53,401 nucleotides of DNA from positions 1 through 53,401 of the forward strand of contig CAMHNO010000017.1 in NCBI GenBank assembly GCA_946186575.1. Direction: 5' to 3'. Shown here one piece after another: positions 16,596 through 25,629 of this stretch. Each line of letters opens with the position of its first letter. The stretch's first letter is position 1. Position numbers and translations under genes: made by a program. Below the pieces are notes generated by a model that searched no databases, was not told the origin of the DNA, and saw only the letters and a list, made by a program, of their open reading frames with translations. Source of the stretch: an uncultured Prevotellaceae bacterium (lineage in GTDB: Bacteria; Bacteroidota; Bacteroidia; Bacteroidales; Muribaculaceae).

Positions 16596-16807
16596 CTCAC
16601 TGCCGATTAAGCAGGGAACGACTTTTCATTTCCCATGCCAACCTTTTTCCAGGCTTTGGTCATAGACTGCAAATGGCAAATAGGAGCTGTTTTTGAGTTT
16701 ACGTTTCTTAACACATAATGGGGGTATTAAAAAATGTTAAGTATTCGTTCCGCCGTGCAGTATTTTATGTTATAATGTGTTTAATTTGCAAAAATACCAT
16801 TAGCAAC

Positions 16808-19447
16808 ATGAATTCTAAATTTAATCATATTATGCAACATATTATCTCCTTGATTGCCATTAGCATGTGCTTTGCATTCTGTCATGCCCAGGACTTTGCT
16901 CAGCTCAAGCAGAATCTCGACTGGCAGGTTTATAACTACCCTCAGGAGAAAATCCATGTGACAACCGACAAACCCTACTACATCACGGGCGACACCATCT
17001 GGCTGCGTGCCTTCGTGGTCGACGCAGTGACTCACCGGCCTGTGGACGCCAGCAAGTTTGTCTATGTGGAGCTTATCAGCCCGATGAACACCGTGGACAT
17101 GCGCATCAAGATTAAGGAGTGCGATGGAGTGATGAAAGGCTATCTGCCCCTTGACCCCACCCAGATTGCCGAGGGCGAATACACACTCACCGCCTACACC
17201 ATGTTCATGCAAAACCAGGGAGAGCAGTACTTTTTCAAGAAGAAGCTGAAGATAACAAGCTCGTTTGCCATCAATCGCAGGATAGAGCCGGACTTTGAGT
17301 GGAAGAACCAGGGCAGGGACAACGAGAGCCTGAAAATCAACCTGCGTTTCCTCGATGCCACGACCGGGCAGCCGTGCCCTTACAACTCATTCAGCTGCAC
17401 AATGCCCGATGGCAAGACAATTGACTGGAAAGGCGGTGACCGCAACTTGAGCATTGAGGTAGACCACAAGCATTTGCGCGACGGAGCAGTGTTAGTGCAA
17501 TATGGCAACTACGGCAAGTACATCACCTTCCCTCCGAGCAGCACTGCCACCTGCGACGTGAGCTTCTACCCCGAGGGCGGCTACCTGGTGCCAGGCTTTG
17601 AGAACCGTATGACCTTCAAGGCGATGGACAGCAACGGCAAGTGGGTCGACATCACAGGCGACATAGTGGACAGCAGCGACAACAAGGTGGCAAGCATCGC
17701 CACCACGCACGACGGCATGGGTCTTGCCACATTCACCCCACAGGCAGGAATGGCTTATAAAGCAATCTGCCGAAATGAGGCTCTTGGAGAAAAGACATTC
17801 GACCTGCCACAAGTTAGAAACGATGCGACAGTGCTGCAAGTGAGCAACGAAGGCAAGACAGTGAAGATTGAGGCAAAGGGCAGTCAGCAAAGCTCGGCCT
17901 TAATAGCCGTGCAGCAGCGAGGCAATCTGCTCGCCACAGGCTTTGGGAGTATAACTATAGATACCGACACCCTGCCGGCAGGTGTGGTGCAAGCACTGCT
18001 GATGAACGAAAATGGCAGGATGCTCAGCGAGCGGCTTTTCTTTGTCACCGGCAGGCAAGCACCAAAGGCAAAGTTGAGCAGCAATAAAGCTGATTATGAC
18101 AGCCGCGAGCTGGTGCAAGCGAGTGTTGACCTGAGCGAGTATGCCGATTCTGCTGGCAACTTCGCCGTGAGCGTTACCGATGACCGCAGCATCGCCCCCG
18201 ACAGCGCCACCTCTATCCTTACCGACCTGCTGCTGCAGAGCGACCTGCAAGGCCGCGTCAACAACCCTGCCTGGTACTTCGAGGGCAGCGACCGCGGCAA
18301 AGCGCTCGACATGCTCATGATGACACAAGGCTGGCGCCGCTACGACGTGCCACGCGCCCTGGCCGGAAAAGCTGTGGCGCCTCAGTTCCCCATTGAGCAG
18401 GGGCAAACGTTGAGCGGCACCATCCGCACCGAGTGGCGCAACAAGCTGATGCCAAATGCCATGGTCAAGGTCATGGCTCCCCGCATTCGTTATGCCGACA
18501 TTGTCACAAGCGACGAGAACGGCCGTTGGGAAATCAACAACGTCGTCTTCCCCGACAGCACTAAATTTATAATTCAAGCAGTTAATAAAAAAGGCTCATC
18601 GCTGAGCAACCTATCTATCGATCAAGACGCATTTCCTTCACTTTCAATCTTAGGTTTTGACCGTGAGCTTAATAAACATGATTCTAATGACAATGAGCAA
18701 AGCGTGAGCTACATCAGTAATGAGAAAAACCGATTGCAGTATGTCGACGGCGTTGCAAGTGTGCTGCTCGATGAGATAGTGGTGCAAGGCTATAAGCGCA
18801 ACAAGCCTCTCACAATGTATGAGGTTGTGGCAACCAGTTCGCATGATTATAAGTTTTTTGACAAGCGTGGCATAAACGACTTTGAGAGTGCTATAAGGTA
18901 TTTTGCCGGTGTTGCAATAACTTCTAACGGGCTGGTTAGCACTCGCAATAGAAGGGAACAGGTTGGCATCTTGATTGACGGAACACCATTAGAGGGGGCG
19001 GGAAATGAGAACCCGTTTCTGACATTGAAAAACACTTATCCTTTTGATGTAGTCAAGCAAATCGACTACATTCGTGGCGCTGAGGCGTTGGCATTCGGGG
19101 GCGGTCACTTTAGAGGAGGCATTATTGCTATTACCACTAAGGAAGGAACCGAGTTGAAACGCGGTCGCCCCGATCCCACAATCAAGACTATTAAGCCCCT
19201 CGGCTATCAGCGCCCTGCCGAGTTCTACGCGCCACGCTACGACACTGGTGGCGGCGGCATTGGCGAGGGCACCGACCTGCGCGAGACACTTTACTGGAAC
19301 CCCAGCATCGCCATCGACGACAACAAGCAAGCCCGCTTCAACTTCTACACCAATGATGTACCCAACACTAACTATACTATTACCGTCGAGGGTGTTACCC
19401 AATCGGGCGAGCTCATCCACGCTGTGAAGAAGATTACGAAGAAATAA
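16808..19447 (+). CDS. Large exported MG2/carboxypeptidase-regulatory/TonB-plug protein
   Basis: About 879 residues with a signal peptide ending CHAQ. An MG2-like macroglobulin domain comes first (YPQEKIHVTTDKPYYITGDT, about residues 40-130), then several beta domains. A carboxypeptidase-regulatory-like segment follows around 530-600 (LSGTIRTEWRNKLMPNAMVK). A TonB-receptor-like plug lies at about 655-780 (SVLLDEIVVQGYKR, GVAITSNG, ILIDGTPLEG, VKQIDYIRGAEALAFGG, GGIIAITTKEG). A closing macroglobulin-like strand set ends the protein; no beta-barrel follows. It is probably a cell-surface or periplasmic adaptor. The stretch 18560-19180, covering the plug, is visibly richer in A and T at third positions than both flanks. 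I start at ATG 16808 for the signal peptide; the frame is open back to 16718. Confidence 0.83.
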   Translation: MNSKFNHIMQHIISLIAISMCFAFCHAQDFAQLKQNLDWQVYNYPQEKIHVTTDKPYYITGDTIWLRAFVVDAVTHRPVDASKFVYVELISPMNTVDMRIKIKECDGVMKGYLPLDPTQIAEGEYTLTAYTMFMQNQGEQYFFKKKLKITSSFAINRRIEPDFEWKNQGRDNESLKINLRFLDATTGQPCPYNSFSCTMPDGKTIDWKGGDRNLSIEVDHKHLRDGAVLVQYGNYGKYITFPPSSTATCDVSFYPEGGYLVPGFENRMTFKAMDSNGKWVDITGDIVDSSDNKVASIATTHDGMGLATFTPQAGMAYKAICRNEALGEKTFDLPQVRNDATVLQVSNEGKTVKIEAKGSQQSSALIAVQQRGNLLATGFGSITIDTDTLPAGVVQALLMNENGRMLSERLFFVTGRQAPKAKLSSNKADYDSRELVQASVDLSEYADSAGNFAVSVTDDRSIAPDSATSILTDLLLQSDLQGRVNNPAWYFEGSDRGKALDMLMMTQGWRRYDVPRALAGKAVAPQFPIEQGQTLSGTIRTEWRNKLMPNAMVKVMAPRIRYADIVTSDENGRWEINNVVFPDSTKFIIQAVNKKGSSLSNLSIDQDAFPSLSILGFDRELNKHDSNDNEQSVSYISNEKNRLQYVDGVASVLLDEIVVQGYKRNKPLTMYEVVATSSHDYKFFDKRGINDFESAIRYFAGVAITSNGLVSTRNRREQVGILIDGTPLEGAGNENPFLTLKNTYPFDVVKQIDYIRGAEALAFGGGHFRGGIIAITTKEGTELKRGRPDPTIKTIKPLGYQRPAEFYAPRYDTGGGGIGEGTDLRETLYWNPSIAIDDNKQARFNFYTNDVPNTNYTITVEGVTQSGELIHAVKKITKK

Positions 19448-19457
19448 TATTAACTCT

Positions 19458-19545
19458 TAAACCCAAATCGGTCATTAGGCCGACGACAGGTTGTTTTTTA
19501 TGGTCTTTTCTGTCATAAATCCTAATGACCGATGATTAGGGTTAA
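19458..19545. repeat. Long imperfect hairpin / inverted repeat
   Basis: ATCGGTCATTAGG (19467-19479) and CCTAATGACCGAT (19521-19533) are perfect 13-base inverted copies. GACAG (19485-19489) and CTGTC (19510-19514) can pair inside, and CCC/GGG with flanking A/T outside. It lies just after the MG2/plug gene and just before a decayed lipoprotein gene. The arms resemble the ends of the element at 31033-31211 (TAATGACCGAT against TTAGTGTCCGAT), but in reversed orientation. Confidence 0.55.
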
Positions 19546-19556
19546 AAACAAACGAA

Positions 19557-19665
19557 ATGATGAAAAAACTATGTCCTATTATTACTTTCATTATTTGCTG
19601 TTTCGTTGTTCACTACTTCATGTGAAGAAGATATTATGAGTAGAGGGGCAGAGAAATGTCGCTGA
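19557..19665 (+). pseudogene. Remnant of a small lipoprotein gene, frameshifted
   Basis: From ATG 19557 the frame reads MMKKLCPIITFIICCF and stops at 19625. Moving one frame over near 19605 gives SLFTTSCEEDIMSRGAEKC before a stop at 19663-19665. Joined, the two frames give a normal lipoprotein signal with lipobox TTSC followed by acidic residues, which suggests a one-base indel plus truncation. It may be the leftover of a gene lost by recombination next to the MG2/plug gene. No longer frame continues. Confidence 0.45.
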
Positions 19666-19722
19666 TGACATTAAACTAATAACTAAAAAACTCACAACTA
19701 TCGTTTTCTGGAGAAAAAGTTG

Positions 19723-19730
19723 TAACTTTG
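19723..19730 (+). promoter_or_regulatory. nadC promoter -7 element
   Basis: TAACTTTG, 25 bases before the nadC ATG. Confidence 0.65.
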
Positions 19731-19755
19731 TGGCACATTAATAATACTTACAGCT

Positions 19756-20604
19756 ATGAAAACAAGAGACGAACTGATTGATGAGTTAATCGACCTTGCT
19801 TTTGCCGAGGATATAGGCGACGGCGACGCAACCACATTGTGCAGCATTCCTGCCGACGAGATGGGGCGTTCACGCTTGATAATCAAGGACGAAGGAATCC
19901 TTGCTGGTGTGGAGATGGCAAAGAGAGTTTTTGAGAAATTTGACCCCGAGCTCAAGATGACAACTTACATCGAGGATGGCGCGCACGTCAAGCCAGGCGA
20001 CATCGCCTTCATTGTCGAAGGCAAGGTGCAGTCGCTGCTGCAGACCGAGCGCCTCATGCTCAACATAATGCAGCGCATGAGCGGCATCGCCACCGTCACT
20101 GCTCGCTACCAGAAGGAACTCGAGGGTTTGCACACTAAGGTGCTCGACACTCGCAAGACCACTCCCGGCATGCGCATCATGGAGAAGGAAGCCGTGAAGA
20201 TTGGCGGCGGTTGCAACCACCGCATTGGCCTATTCGACATGATTCTCTTAAAGGACAACCACGTGGACTTCGCCGGAGGCATCACTGCTGCCATCGAGGG
20301 AGCAAAGCGCTGGTGCAAAGAGAACAACAAGAATCTAAAGATTGAGATTGAGGTGCGCAACCTCGACGAGCTTCGCCAGGCACTTGCCGCAGGTGGAGTA
20401 GACCGCGTGATGTTCGACAATTTCACTCCCGAGCTCACTCGCGAGGCAGTGAAAATCGTCGATGGTCGGGTCGAGACCGAGTCGAGTGGCGGCATCACCA
20501 TCGACACCTTGCGCGCCTATGGCGAGTGTGGTGTCGACTACATCTCGGTGGGAGCCTTGACCCACAGCGTCAAGTCGCTTGATATGAGCTTTAAAGCATT
20601 CTAA
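19756..20604 (+). CDS. nadC: Nicotinate-nucleotide pyrophosphorylase (carboxylating)
   Basis: 282 residues, normal length. NadC converts quinolinate and PRPP to nicotinate mononucleotide, CO2 and pyrophosphate in de novo NAD synthesis. Seen motifs are AFAEDIGDGDATT at the start, the PRPP/quinolinate-binding DTRKTTPGMR, KIGGGCNHRIGL, LLKDNHV, and the C-terminal ESSGGI with GVDYISVGALTHS. nadA and nadB are not in the window. The next gene begins 27 bases on, with no clear promoter between, so they may share a transcript. Confidence 0.96.
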   Translation: MKTRDELIDELIDLAFAEDIGDGDATTLCSIPADEMGRSRLIIKDEGILAGVEMAKRVFEKFDPELKMTTYIEDGAHVKPGDIAFIVEGKVQSLLQTERLMLNIMQRMSGIATVTARYQKELEGLHTKVLDTRKTTPGMRIMEKEAVKIGGGCNHRIGLFDMILLKDNHVDFAGGITAAIEGAKRWCKENNKNLKIEIEVRNLDELRQALAAGGVDRVMFDNFTPELTREAVKIVDGRVETESSGGITIDTLRAYGECGVDYISVGALTHSVKSLDMSFKAF

Positions 20605-20631
20605 ATCAAATAACAAAGTAACAACAAGACT

Positions 20632-22635
20632 ATGAGAAAATTTCTTTTTGCGACAATGATGACGCTCATGACCATTGCGGCATGGGCAGGTGAAGTGACT
20701 TTCGACTTCGCGTCGGTCGAGGGACTGCAAGCCATGGGCATTAATGCTCCAGCACAGAGCAGTGGTGTGAACCTCACCGATGTGGGAACAATTACAGTGG
20801 ATGGCGTGGGCCTCACGGCAGTCGATGGCTCGACCGAGACCCGCGTGTGGAACTCGCAGGGCAGCTACACGCTGCGCATCTATGTGGGTGGTAGCATCAC
20901 TCTGGCAGTGGAGAGCGGCAGCATCACCGGAGTGACTATCAACGCGGCCAACACATCTAATTTTGACCTCTTAGCTAACGTGGGCAATTACACGGTTGCT
21001 GGTAACGTAGGCACTTGGACAGGTAGCGCAGCGAGCGTGACATTCAGCCACACCACTACCAAGAATGCCCAAATCGCCTCGATAGTGGTGACCACCAGCA
21101 CCGAGCCTCCCACCGACGGGCCTGGCGATGACCCCGACCCAGTTGACCCCAATATCACCAAGCTCGACTCGCTCGCCAACATTGAGGCACTCGACGACGG
21201 CACCGAGTTCCAGTTCACCACCGAAGCCTTTGTGCAATATCAGTGGCAAAACTACTTGTGGCTTATGCAGCTCGATGCCGAGGGCTATGCCTATGCCACA
21301 ATGGTCTATGGCAACGTGGGCCGCACCTATCAGATTGGAGCCATTGTACCCGCTGGATGGACTGGAGTGAAGACTACCTACAAGGGCCTTGTTGAGGTTA
21401 CCGATCCCACCCACTTCAACAATGCCACTGGCATGGTTCAGGACATGTACACTGAGCCCTTCAACATGACTGGCTACATGAGTTACATCGAGCCTGACCA
21501 CTATGAGAACATGCGCGTGAAGTTCAACGGCATCACTCTTAGCGACATTGATGCAAGCGGCAACTTCACTATCACCAGCAACGAAGAGGATGAGAACGGC
21601 AATGCCATCACCGTGACCATGGCTGGCTACAACAAGTTTGGCATCGATTATCCCACCATTGACCCTACCGAGAAATATAACATCGATGGCATGGTGACCA
21701 TCTACAATAACAACTATCAGCTTTACCCAATCATGATTGAGGAAGCTCCCGGAACAAGACTGTGGAAGGTAACATACGATGGCTTGCAGGGCAACATGAA
21801 GATTGCCGACTCGCTCTACGTGGTGATGCCATTGGTCGACAACCAAATTCTGGTTACCGACAATGCCGAGCAAATCTTGGTCGACACCTATGCCGAGTGG
21901 GGCTACACCTGGTACCAAGACTGGTATCCCACCTGGATTGCTCTCGACTGCGGCGACAATGCCGAGCTCTACAACACTATTCTGGGCATGCAAGTGCTTG
22001 CGCCAAACACAGTTAAGGGCGAAGTGGTGGACGTTGAGACCAATCCCCGCATGATTCTGGGTTCTACTCCCACTGGCATCAACGACCCTGATTTCACTAA
22101 CTATCACACCTATAGCTATAACTTGACCTACGGCAAGATTCAGGCATTTGGCAACGAACTTGGTGAAGCCACAGGCCGCTACAAGCTGATTGGCGGTGAG
22201 CCTTATCTGTGCAGTGCTCAAGATACCGTGCAGGTGCGACTCGACTTCAGTCTCAATCCCGAGCTGCAAAGCACACTCGTTGAGGGTGAGCGCTACGACA
22301 TGATGAGCGTGTTCAAGATTAACGAGGAGTGGGACAGCGACGTTACTTACTATGCCCCTACCAAGCTGCGTAAGGCTCCTGTGATGAAAATGAAGAAAAT
22401 GCCATCGCTCAAGGTCGACACCACCGACCCCGACTACTACACCAACTATACCATCATGCCAGTTTCGGCATCGGTAGTGACTGGTGTGAGCAATGTAAAT
22501 GCCGCCAAGCAAGTGACAAATGTGACCTACATCAACACCCTGGGCGTGCAGAGCACCACTCCATTCAGGGGTGTCAACATTGTGGTGACTCACTTTGACG
22601 ACGGCACCCGCACCGTCACCAAGCTGGTGAAGTAA
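20632..22635 (+). CDS. Secreted multidomain protein with sorting-type C-terminus
   Basis: 667 residues. The signal peptide ends AAWAG at about residue 20. An N-terminal beta-sandwich (about 20-155) is joined by a Pro/Asp linker (PPTDGPGDDPDPVDPN) to long beta-rich repeats. The last about 50 residues (VTYINTLGVQSTTPFRGVNI, then VVTHFDDGTRTVTKLVK) resemble the C-terminal tails of Bacteroidales secreted proteins that end in a Por-secretion (type IX)-like sorting domain. No catalytic motif was found, so this is probably a surface or secreted binding protein. A terminator follows at 22662. Confidence 0.75.
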   Translation: MRKFLFATMMTLMTIAAWAGEVTFDFASVEGLQAMGINAPAQSSGVNLTDVGTITVDGVGLTAVDGSTETRVWNSQGSYTLRIYVGGSITLAVESGSITGVTINAANTSNFDLLANVGNYTVAGNVGTWTGSAASVTFSHTTTKNAQIASIVVTTSTEPPTDGPGDDPDPVDPNITKLDSLANIEALDDGTEFQFTTEAFVQYQWQNYLWLMQLDAEGYAYATMVYGNVGRTYQIGAIVPAGWTGVKTTYKGLVEVTDPTHFNNATGMVQDMYTEPFNMTGYMSYIEPDHYENMRVKFNGITLSDIDASGNFTITSNEEDENGNAITVTMAGYNKFGIDYPTIDPTEKYNIDGMVTIYNNNYQLYPIMIEEAPGTRLWKVTYDGLQGNMKIADSLYVVMPLVDNQILVTDNAEQILVDTYAEWGYTWYQDWYPTWIALDCGDNAELYNTILGMQVLAPNTVKGEVVDVETNPRMILGSTPTGINDPDFTNYHTYSYNLTYGKIQAFGNELGEATGRYKLIGGEPYLCSAQDTVQVRLDFSLNPELQSTLVEGERYDMMSVFKINEEWDSDVTYYAPTKLRKAPVMKMKKMPSLKVDTTDPDYYTNYTIMPVSASVVTGVSNVNAAKQVTNVTYINTLGVQSTTPFRGVNIVVTHFDDGTRTVTKLVK

Positions 22636-22661
22636 AAAACAAGTTCTAAATTCATTATATA

Positions 22662-22704
22662 TTTGGAGATTGTGCAAAAAAGTGTGCAGTCTCCAAACTT
22701 TTTT
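22662..22704 (+). terminator. Terminator that overlaps the rnpB promoter region
   Basis: TTTGGAGA at 22662-22669 pairs with TCTCCAAA at 22690-22697, extended inward by several pairs, followed by six T. It ends two bases before the rnpB -7 box. Confidence 0.75.
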
Positions 22705-22705
22705 G

Positions 22706-22713
22706 TACCTTTG
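22706..22713 (+). promoter_or_regulatory. rnpB promoter -7 element
   Basis: TACCTTTG, placing the start of RNase P RNA at about 22719. Confidence 0.65.
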
Positions 22714-22718
22714 CAGGC

Positions 22719-23093
22719 GGTAAATGCAGTGGAGTGGCTTGTCGCTCATGCCAACAGTGAGCATGAGAGGAAAGTCCGGGCAACACAGAGCATCGCATTT
22801 CTTAACGGGAAGCTGGGGGCGACCTCAGGGTTAAGGTGACAGAAAAATAACCGCCACCACTCATGGTGGTAAGGGTGAAAAGGCGGGGTAAGAGCCCACC
22901 GGGCGCCACGGCGACATGGCGCGCCGCACCACCTGCGAGTTGCAAGGTCAAGTATACCGTCAGGGCTGCTCGTCTATTGGCGGGGGGTAGACTGCTATAC
23001 TGGCGTGGCAACACGTCAGACAGATAAATGACAAGCGGCGGCTCCACGAGTTGGAACCGACCACATAACCCGGCTTACAGCTCCACTGCTTTT
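22719..23093 (+). ncRNA. rnpB: RNase P RNA, class A
   Basis: This is the catalytic RNA that removes 5' leaders from tRNA precursors. Helix P1 is visible as GCAGTGGAG at 22726-22734 with CTCCACTGC at 23081-23089. Conserved core blocks are GAGGAAAGTCCGGGC near 22768, ACAGAAAAATAACCGCC near 22840, GGGTGAAAAGGCGGGGTAAG near 22873, AGATAAATGACAAGC near 23021, and ACATAACCCGGCTTACAG just before the end. The RNA ends in a T-run that touches the stop codon of folC on the other strand. The 5' end is estimated from the promoter. Confidence 0.96.
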
Positions 23094-24389
23094 TTACTTT
23101 TTCAACTGTTTAAACAAATCCCCAAGGACATAGAAGCTGCCACCAACGAACACTGCGTCGTTTGGCTTGGCTGCTCTCATTGCAGCTTGGTAGGCGTTGA
23201 GCGCAACGGGATAGGCCTCACCTTTCAACCCATGCTCGGCTCCCAGGGCTCGCAGCGCTTCGGCTTTGAGAGAGCGTGCCGACTGAGCTTGTGTGAAATA
23301 GTAAATGGCATCTTTAGGCATCATGCCGAGCACAGTGTTGATGTCTTTGTCGGCCGAGAAGCCGAGCACCATGTGCAGTTTGTCACATTCCAGTTCTTGC
23401 AATTGCTTAGATTGAATTTTCCACGCTCCGGCATTGTGGCCGGCATCACAAATCACTGTGGGCTTCTTGCCAATCACCATCCAGCGGCCCATGAAGCCTG
23501 TGAGTTGGCACACATGTGCCAAAGCATTTTTCACAGCCGTTTTCCTGATTTTCACGCCACTCTTTTTCAATATCTCAATAGCATGTAGCACAGTGTTGAC
23601 ATTGGCCACTTGATAGTCTCCGCCAAGTTGGCAAACGAGAGTGTCGTCGTAGCCTGTAGCGAAGATTGAAAAGCCTCCATCGGTGTTTTTCACCGAACCC
23701 ATCACTAATGGCGAGTCGTTGGCGATGATGATAGGGGAGTGGTGTGCAAGTGCTGTCTCTTCCATTACTTTGCGCACCTCAGGCTGCGAGGCGTCGCCTA
23801 CCACCACGGGCACTTCATCCTTGATGATGCCAGCTTTTTCGCTGGCAATTTGGGCGAGAGTGTTGCCCAAGAACTGTGTGTGGTCGATCGAGATGTTGGT
23901 TATCACGCTGAGCATGGGCGTGATGATGTTGCTGCAGTCAAGCCTGCCGCCCAAGCCCACTTCAATCACGGCGAAGTCCACTTGCTGCTTCTTGAAATGC
24001 TCAAAAGCCAAAGCGGTGGTCAGCTCAAAAAACGAAGGCTCACACCCCAGCCCGCTCTGCAGCCATCGCTCAACAAAGCGGCTCACGGTGCGCTTGGCAA
24101 TCATCTGGCCATCGACGCGGATGCGCTCGCGAAAGTCGACAAGGTGAGGCGAGGTGAACAGCCCCACACGGTAGCCCGCAGCCTGCAGTGTGGCGGCAAT
24201 CAGGTTGCTGACCGAGCCTTTGCCGTTGGTCCCGGCCACATGGATGCAGCGGTAGGCACGATGAGGATTACCCAGCCAGTTGTCGAGGGCGATGGCTGTG
24301 CCCAGCCCTGGCTTGTAGCCACTTGCTCCCTGTCGCTCGAAGGCGGGAATCTGGCTGAAGAGATATTCGGTAGCTTCTTTGTAAGTCAT
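23094..24389 (-). CDS. folC: Bifunctional folylpolyglutamate / dihydrofolate synthase
   Basis: 431 residues. FolC adds glutamate to dihydropteroate and to folates. The Mur-ligase-type ATP site is HVAGTNGKGSVS, followed by GLFTSPHLVDFRERIRVDG; FAVIEVGLGGRLDCSN, ITNISIDHTQFLGNTLAQIA and CDAGHNAGA complete the signature. ATG 24389 is used; a TTG six bases earlier overlaps the upstream stop. The start lies two bases after the stop of the second chromate transporter gene, so translation is probably coupled. Confidence 0.96.
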   Translation of the reverse strand: MTYKEATEYLFSQIPAFERQGASGYKPGLGTAIALDNWLGNPHRAYRCIHVAGTNGKGSVSNLIAATLQAAGYRVGLFTSPHLVDFRERIRVDGQMIAKRTVSRFVERWLQSGLGCEPSFFELTTALAFEHFKKQQVDFAVIEVGLGGRLDCSNIITPMLSVITNISIDHTQFLGNTLAQIASEKAGIIKDEVPVVVGDASQPEVRKVMEETALAHHSPIIIANDSPLVMGSVKNTDGGFSIFATGYDDTLVCQLGGDYQVANVNTVLHAIEILKKSGVKIRKTAVKNALAHVCQLTGFMGRWMVIGKKPTVICDAGHNAGAWKIQSKQLQELECDKLHMVLGFSADKDINTVLGMMPKDAIYYFTQAQSARSLKAEALRALGAEHGLKGEAYPVALNAYQAAMRAAKPNDAVFVGGSFYVLGDLFKQLKK

Positions 24390-24391
24390 AG

Positions 24392-24931
24392 TCAAAATAT
24401 AAAATAACCGGCAATTCCAGCTAAGATTATTACCACAATGGGGTGAATTTTAGTAAAATAGACCACGCAGAACGAGGCAATGCAAATGATAACCGAGATT
24501 ACCTGATGGGTAGATTCGGTGCCAAAGTTGTCCTGATTCATCAGCAGCAGGGCAGCGCTGGCTATTAGGCCCACCACCACGGGTCTGAGCCCCATGAAGG
24601 CGCCCTTGATGATGGCGTTGTCGTGATGATTAGTGATGAAGTGGCTGGCATAGAGTGTGAGCAGATAGGGGGGGAGCACCACAGCAAAGGTGGCGAGCAG
24701 TGAGCCAACGACGCTGCCAGTTGTCACGTATCCGATGTAGGTGGCACTGTTGATGCCTATGGGGCCTGGCGTCATCTGCGAGATGGCGACGATGTCGGTA
24801 AACATTTGGCTGCTGAGCCATCCGTTTTCCACAATAATGTTCTGCACCAGCGATAGCATGGCATAGCCGCCGCCAAAGCCAAAGAGTCCAATCTTGAGGT
24901 AGGCCCAGATGAGTCGCAAGTAGATGCTCAT
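24392..24931 (-). CDS. Chromate transporter, short-chain subunit (second of pair)
   Basis: 179 residues, about half the length of full-size ChrA. The start LRLIWAYLKIGLFGFGGGYAM, then MTPGPIGINSATYIGY, are the CHR-family signature motifs; several hydrophobic helices follow. Short CHR proteins work as a pair of different subunits with opposite topology. It overlaps the first subunit gene by four bases (ATGA). The real substrate in gut anaerobes may be another oxyanion rather than chromate. Confidence 0.92.
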   Translation of the reverse strand: MSIYLRLIWAYLKIGLFGFGGGYAMLSLVQNIIVENGWLSSQMFTDIVAISQMTPGPIGINSATYIGYVTTGSVVGSLLATFAVVLPPYLLTLYASHFITNHHDNAIIKGAFMGLRPVVVGLIASAALLLMNQDNFGTESTHQVISVIICIASFCVVYFTKIHPIVVIILAGIAGYFIF

Positions 24932-25509
24932 TTCTCGTCCTCCTCCTTCCTGTGCTTGAGCACGGCATGGCTATAGTATATGTAGCCACCCACTGCACCT
25001 ATTATTATATATAATATGGGATTAGACACAACCGGGAGCTTGGAGTAGATGAGCAGTGCCACTGCCACGGGGATGATGATGGTTTTCCACCCAATCTTTG
25101 CAGCGCGGGCAGTGGTGATGACCGGTGCGATGATAAGCGCCACCACAGCAGGCCTGATGCCCTTGAAGATGCGCGAGAGCGCATCGTTGTTCTTGATGGT
25201 GTCGGGCGTGAGAAACATGGCAATGGCGAGGATGATGACAAACGACGGCAATATCGTGCCCACGGCTGCTGCGATGCTGCCTTTCACCCCACGCAGGCGG
25301 TCGCCCACTACCACCGAGATGTTCACTGCCAAGATGCCAGGCATGGCCTGAGCTATTGCGAGCAGGTCGAGAAACTCATCCTTGGCAATCCATTTGTGAT
25401 TGTCAACTATCTCACGCTCAATAATCGAAATCATGGCCCAGCCACCGCCAAAGGTGAATGCGCCTATCTTCATGAACGTGAGCCATAGTTGCAAATATAT
25501 ATTGTTCAT
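24928..25509 (-). CDS. Chromate transporter, short-chain subunit (first of pair)
   Basis: 193 residues. LQLWLTFMKIGAFTFGGGWA and AQAMPGILAVNISVVVGDRL are the CHR-domain motifs, parallel to those of the partner gene, with about six membrane helices and a charged C-terminus (LKHRKEEDEK). First gene of a three-gene unit (CHR, CHR, folC) from a promoter near 25540. Confidence 0.92.
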   Translation of the reverse strand: MNNIYLQLWLTFMKIGAFTFGGGWAMISIIEREIVDNHKWIAKDEFLDLLAIAQAMPGILAVNISVVVGDRLRGVKGSIAAAVGTILPSFVIILAIAMFLTPDTIKNNDALSRIFKGIRPAVVALIIAPVITTARAAKIGWKTIIIPVAVALLIYSKLPVVSNPILYIIIGAVGGYIYYSHAVLKHRKEEDEK

Positions 25510-25539
25510 TTGTTTCTACTAAATTTTTTTTGGCGACTG

Positions 25540-25547
25540 CAAAATTA
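25540..25547 (-). promoter_or_regulatory. Promoter -7 element for the chromate transporter / folC unit
   Basis: The minus strand reads TAATTTTG, 30 bases before the ATG at 25509. Confidence 0.5.
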
Positions 25548-25591
25548 CACATTTGTTGCAAACTATGACTGGCTTTTTTGGAAAATATTAT

Positions 25592-25599
25592 TAACTTTG
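25592..25599 (+). promoter_or_regulatory. Promoter -7 element for the outer-membrane barrel gene
   Basis: TAACTTTG. A start of transcription near 25605 excludes the upstream ATG of the open frame (25489). Confidence 0.6.
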
Positions 25600-25629
25600 C
25601 GCCTTAAAAAAACGAGAACTAAACCTGAA

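Noticed and set aside
20971-22764. Open frame of nearly 600 codons on the minus strand opposite the secreted protein
   Set aside because: It is a shadow of the sense gene, extends across the terminator and the rnpB start, and has no signal peptide or domain.
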